NCBI RefSeq assembly: GCF_002222055.1
Contig: NZ_MUGS01000035.1
Span: 1 to 64,000, forward strand
Length of the DNA: 64,000 nt
Reading direction: 5' to 3'
From: Flavobacterium araucananum
GTDB taxonomy: Bacteria; Bacteroidota; Bacteroidia; Flavobacteriales; Flavobacteriaceae
A program made the position numbers and the translations under genes. The notes under the pieces are model-generated. The model saw nothing but the letters and a program-made list of their open reading frames with translations. It was not told the DNA's origin and did not search any database. How positions within the stretch are numbered: the first letter of the stretch is position 1; each line of letters opens with the position of its first letter. Positions 61,843-64,000 of this stretch are shown piece after piece.

Positions 61843-64000
61843 TTAGAATGAAACTCTAAAACTCATGTTTGGAGTTCTTTGCAGGGAGAAAGTTTCGACC
61901 TCCTCTATAGAATTTGTCAGAGAACTAACTCTGTAATATTCGCTGATTTCATTTTTTCTGTTCAGGATATTCAAAATAGACAGACCTAATTTGTATTGAA
62001 TTCCCTTTGCAGTTTCCCATTTGTAAGTAGAGGAAATATTAACCTGCGAAAAAATATGCACATTCGTATTGTTCGGTTTGTTGTATACCAATACAGGATC
62101 CGAAAGATCAATTTGAGAAAGATCAGGCGAAGTCTTTGGTCTGCCGGAAGACCATTTTGTACCCAGGGCTATTTTAAAATTATTTTTTTCATAAATTCCT
62201 GCCCACGATACCGTATGCATTAACTCAAAGTTGTTAGGGAAACTAGGGTATTCGTAATTGGCAAAGTGATAATTATTATGGTTATAAGTATAACTTAACC
62301 AGGTCAGGAAGTGATTCATTTTTTTCTGAACCAGCATCTCTGTCCCCAGAACTTCATAATCGCCAGTCATTCGAACAAATTCTAATTGGTTCTGGAAACC
62401 CTGGCTCGAAGTTATAATTCCGGATACTTTTTTATAGAAATTCTCTATATCCAGCAACCAGTCATTTTTTTTGTAGAATAGATTTAAAGAGATCTGTCTA
62501 CTTTTCTGAATCGGGATTGTTGTATTATCAGAGATGATCCAGCGCCTTTTTTCAATACCAAAATAATCTTTTTGCAAATCAATAATTTGCTGCGAATTTT
62601 GACTTTTTAGCTCACCTAGTAATTCTAAATTTAGACTTTTGCTGATTCCATAACTAAATTGAACACGGGGTTCTATACTGTATTTTCTAAATTTTTCGAT
62701 ATAATTCATGCGCATTCCCACCTTAAAATAGATTCGGGAAAGCGTGTCTTTGTATTTTCCTTCTACAATTAAGGCATGTGTTTTTAATACGTCTTTTACT
62801 TTACGATAGAAATCAGGATTGCTTACCTGCTCTAAGTTTGTAACCCCAATCTCGTTATACTGATATCCATCATTAAAACTAAATTTATCGGTAAGGATAT
62901 GGTTATTCTCTAAATTGATTCCATTATTATTGACCTTGTTTTCCTGAATTACGATTTGATTTCCAACAGTAGTTTTTTGGTCTGCCAGAAGTTCATAAGC
63001 AGAGTTGTAAACATTAATTTTGGTTGTATTAAAGTTGTTCCAGTTCCTTTTCCACGACAAATTTCCGCCATAGTTTTGCTGGCGTAAAATATTGTTCTCG
63101 GATTTATTTATGTCATATACAGTGGCACTCTGAAAAACCTCCAGATTGTCTTTGATGGTAATTAAATCCAGTACGATTTGATCTTTATTGCCTATTTTTT
63201 GAGCATACTTCAGAGTAGCATCATAAAAGCCAAATTTTTTGTCACTTCGATAATCGACATTTTGTTTTTCCGAAAAATCGGTAATTGTAGTGTTTTGAAA
63301 CACTTTATTAAAATACTCTTTGTACGTAGGTGTTTCTACAAAATCAGTAATCGATTTACGTGCCGAAATTTCGATAGAACTCTTTTTCGAAAGATTGTAC
63401 TTGGCATAAATATCTGCATTTATCATATTTATTCCTACACTGACAGCGTTTTTTTCTGTTGTTTCAGGAGTAGAGGAAATCGCTACTACACTGGAAACAC
63501 TCTCTCCGTAAAAGGCAGAACTTCCGTTTTTATAGATAGAAATGGTGTGTGCCAAATTGGGATTAAAAACCGATATCAGACCAAAAAAATGTCCGGTTTG
63601 AAACATTCGGATTCCGTTCCATAAAAACAAATTCTGATCGTGCGTACCGCCGCGTACATTAATACTCGAAACGCTTTCGTCAAGACTGTTTACACCCGGA
63701 ATTTGTTGCATCGTTTGCAAAGCATCAGGCTCTATAAGTCCTGGCAGAATACCAAATTTTTTAGGTTTAATCTCAAAGGAACCATCATTGTTTTTTGAAA
63801 TCCCCGATGCCAGAATAGCATTTGCTTTAATTTCCTGAAGTTGTGTAATTTCAGGTTCTAATAGTATCTGGATACAGTTTTTGGAATTTGTATTGATTGC
63901 CATATTTTTTTTGGTTATAAAACCAACATGACTAATTAAAAAAGGAGTGGCGTCCGTTTTTTTAAACTCAAAATAACCGTTTGCATCAGTTGTTACCTGA
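61843..64000 (-). CDS. TonB-dependent receptor, N-terminus beyond the window
   Basis: Outer-membrane receptor, partial: the frame is open to the right edge. The edge encodes VTTDANGYFEFKKTDATPF, the end of a carboxypeptidase-D-like domain, so the methionine at 63903 is internal and not the start. The plug domain follows (VNSLDESVSSINVRGGTHDQNLFLWNGI, GHFFGLISVFNPN), then a long barrel ending in RTPNMSFRVSF with the terminal aromatic. It resembles FecA/colicin-type receptors rather than SusC. It lies upstream of the lipoprotein gene on the same strand; cargo is unknown. Confidence 0.93.
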   Translation of the reverse strand, partial: QVTTDANGYFEFKKTDATPFLISHVGFITKKNMAINTNSKNCIQILLEPEITQLQEIKANAILASGISKNNDGSFEIKPKKFGILPGLIEPDALQTMQQIPGVNSLDESVSSINVRGGTHDQNLFLWNGIRMFQTGHFFGLISVFNPNLAHTISIYKNGSSAFYGESVSSVVAISSTPETTEKNAVSVGINMINADIYAKYNLSKKSSIEISARKSITDFVETPTYKEYFNKVFQNTTITDFSEKQNVDYRSDKKFGFYDATLKYAQKIGNKDQIVLDLITIKDNLEVFQSATVYDINKSENNILRQQNYGGNLSWKRNWNNFNTTKINVYNSAYELLADQKTTVGNQIVIQENKVNNNGINLENNHILTDKFSFNDGYQYNEIGVTNLEQVSNPDFYRKVKDVLKTHALIVEGKYKDTLSRIYFKVGMRMNYIEKFRKYSIEPRVQFSYGISKSLNLELLGELKSQNSQQIIDLQKDYFGIEKRRWIISDNTTIPIQKSRQISLNLFYKKNDWLLDIENFYKKVSGIITSSQGFQNQLEFVRMTGDYEVLGTEMLVQKKMNHFLTWLSYTYNHNNYHFANYEYPSFPNNFELMHTVSWAGIYEKNNFKIALGTKWSSGRPKTSPDLSQIDLSDPVLVYNKPNNTNVHIFSQVNISSTYKWETAKGIQYKLGLSILNILNRKNEISEYYRVSSLTNSIEEVETFSLQRTPNMSFRVSF

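Noticed and set aside
63178..63624. 148-residue plus-strand frame inside the TonB receptor
   Set aside because: Antisense to well-patterned plug and barrel sequence; no signal or domain of its own.
63903..63903. Methionine at 63903 as the TonB receptor start
   Set aside because: The same frame continues upstream with a recognisable carboxypeptidase-D-like strand pattern to the window edge.

Overview
The window is a 64 kb piece of a low-GC Bacteroidota chromosome, most likely Flavobacterium or a close relative. The evidence is TAnnTTTG-type (-7) promoters with an upstream TTG, a SusC/SusD polysaccharide-utilisation locus driven by a hybrid two-component regulator, a type IX secretion (T9SS) C-terminal tail on one enzyme, and gene families typical of Flavobacteriia (DUF3822-rsmD pair, fused E1 alpha/beta dehydrogenase, DUF5777). 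No phage, insertion sequence, CRISPR array, rRNA or tRNA was seen. RNase P RNA is present.

Layout. 1-5.7 kb: polyphosphate operon (SixA-like phosphatase, ppk1, ppx), a TMEM175-type channel, and a Crp/Fnr regulator next to a flavodoxin-fold quinone reductase. 5.8-7.5 kb: dnaX, whose tau form can be read only by a -1 shift at a ten-A run. 7.7-10.4 kb: a membrane protein, a ParD/ParE toxin-antitoxin pair with a palindromic operator, a BON lipoprotein followed by a BON-LysM protein, and a small conserved protein. 10.5 kb: rnpB. 10.9-19.1 kb: dicarboxylate symporter, ketopantoate-reductase-like protein, outer-membrane protein, rsmD with DUF3822, RecD-like helicase, LigB-type dioxygenase, kdsB. 19.4-34.8 kb (minus strand): fused E1 dehydrogenase, a peptidase-M1-like protein without its zinc motif and ending in a putative beta-barrel, LOG-family protein, cupin, uvrA, Fic protein, ClC channel, gamma-glutamyltransferase, AcpH-like protein. 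35-40.6 kb: glmM, a secreted GH128-like enzyme with a T9SS tail, a late lipid-A acyltransferase, rhomboid protease and a SIMPL protein.

40.8-57.7 kb is a complete polysaccharide-utilisation locus: a 1348-residue hybrid sensor/AraC regulator, then SusE/F-like lipoprotein, SusC, SusD, GH30, GH2 and a double GH43. The enzymes suggest a beta-1,6-galactan or arabinogalactan side-chain substrate; this is inference. A direct repeat about two helical turns apart, 400 bp before the first gene, is a good candidate for the regulator's binding site.

58.4-64 kb (minus strand) holds an envelope/redox cluster: an OB-fold membrane protein, a DUF5777 barrel, a mono-haem lipoprotein, a YceI protein, a Lipoprotein_15-type surface lipoprotein and a TonB-dependent receptor running off the right edge. 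Two of its transcription units share a gap-free, about 86% identical, 73-bp upstream block, which suggests a common dedicated regulator.

Several families of imperfect palindromic repeats are scattered between genes, some lying only 10-15 bases before start codons.
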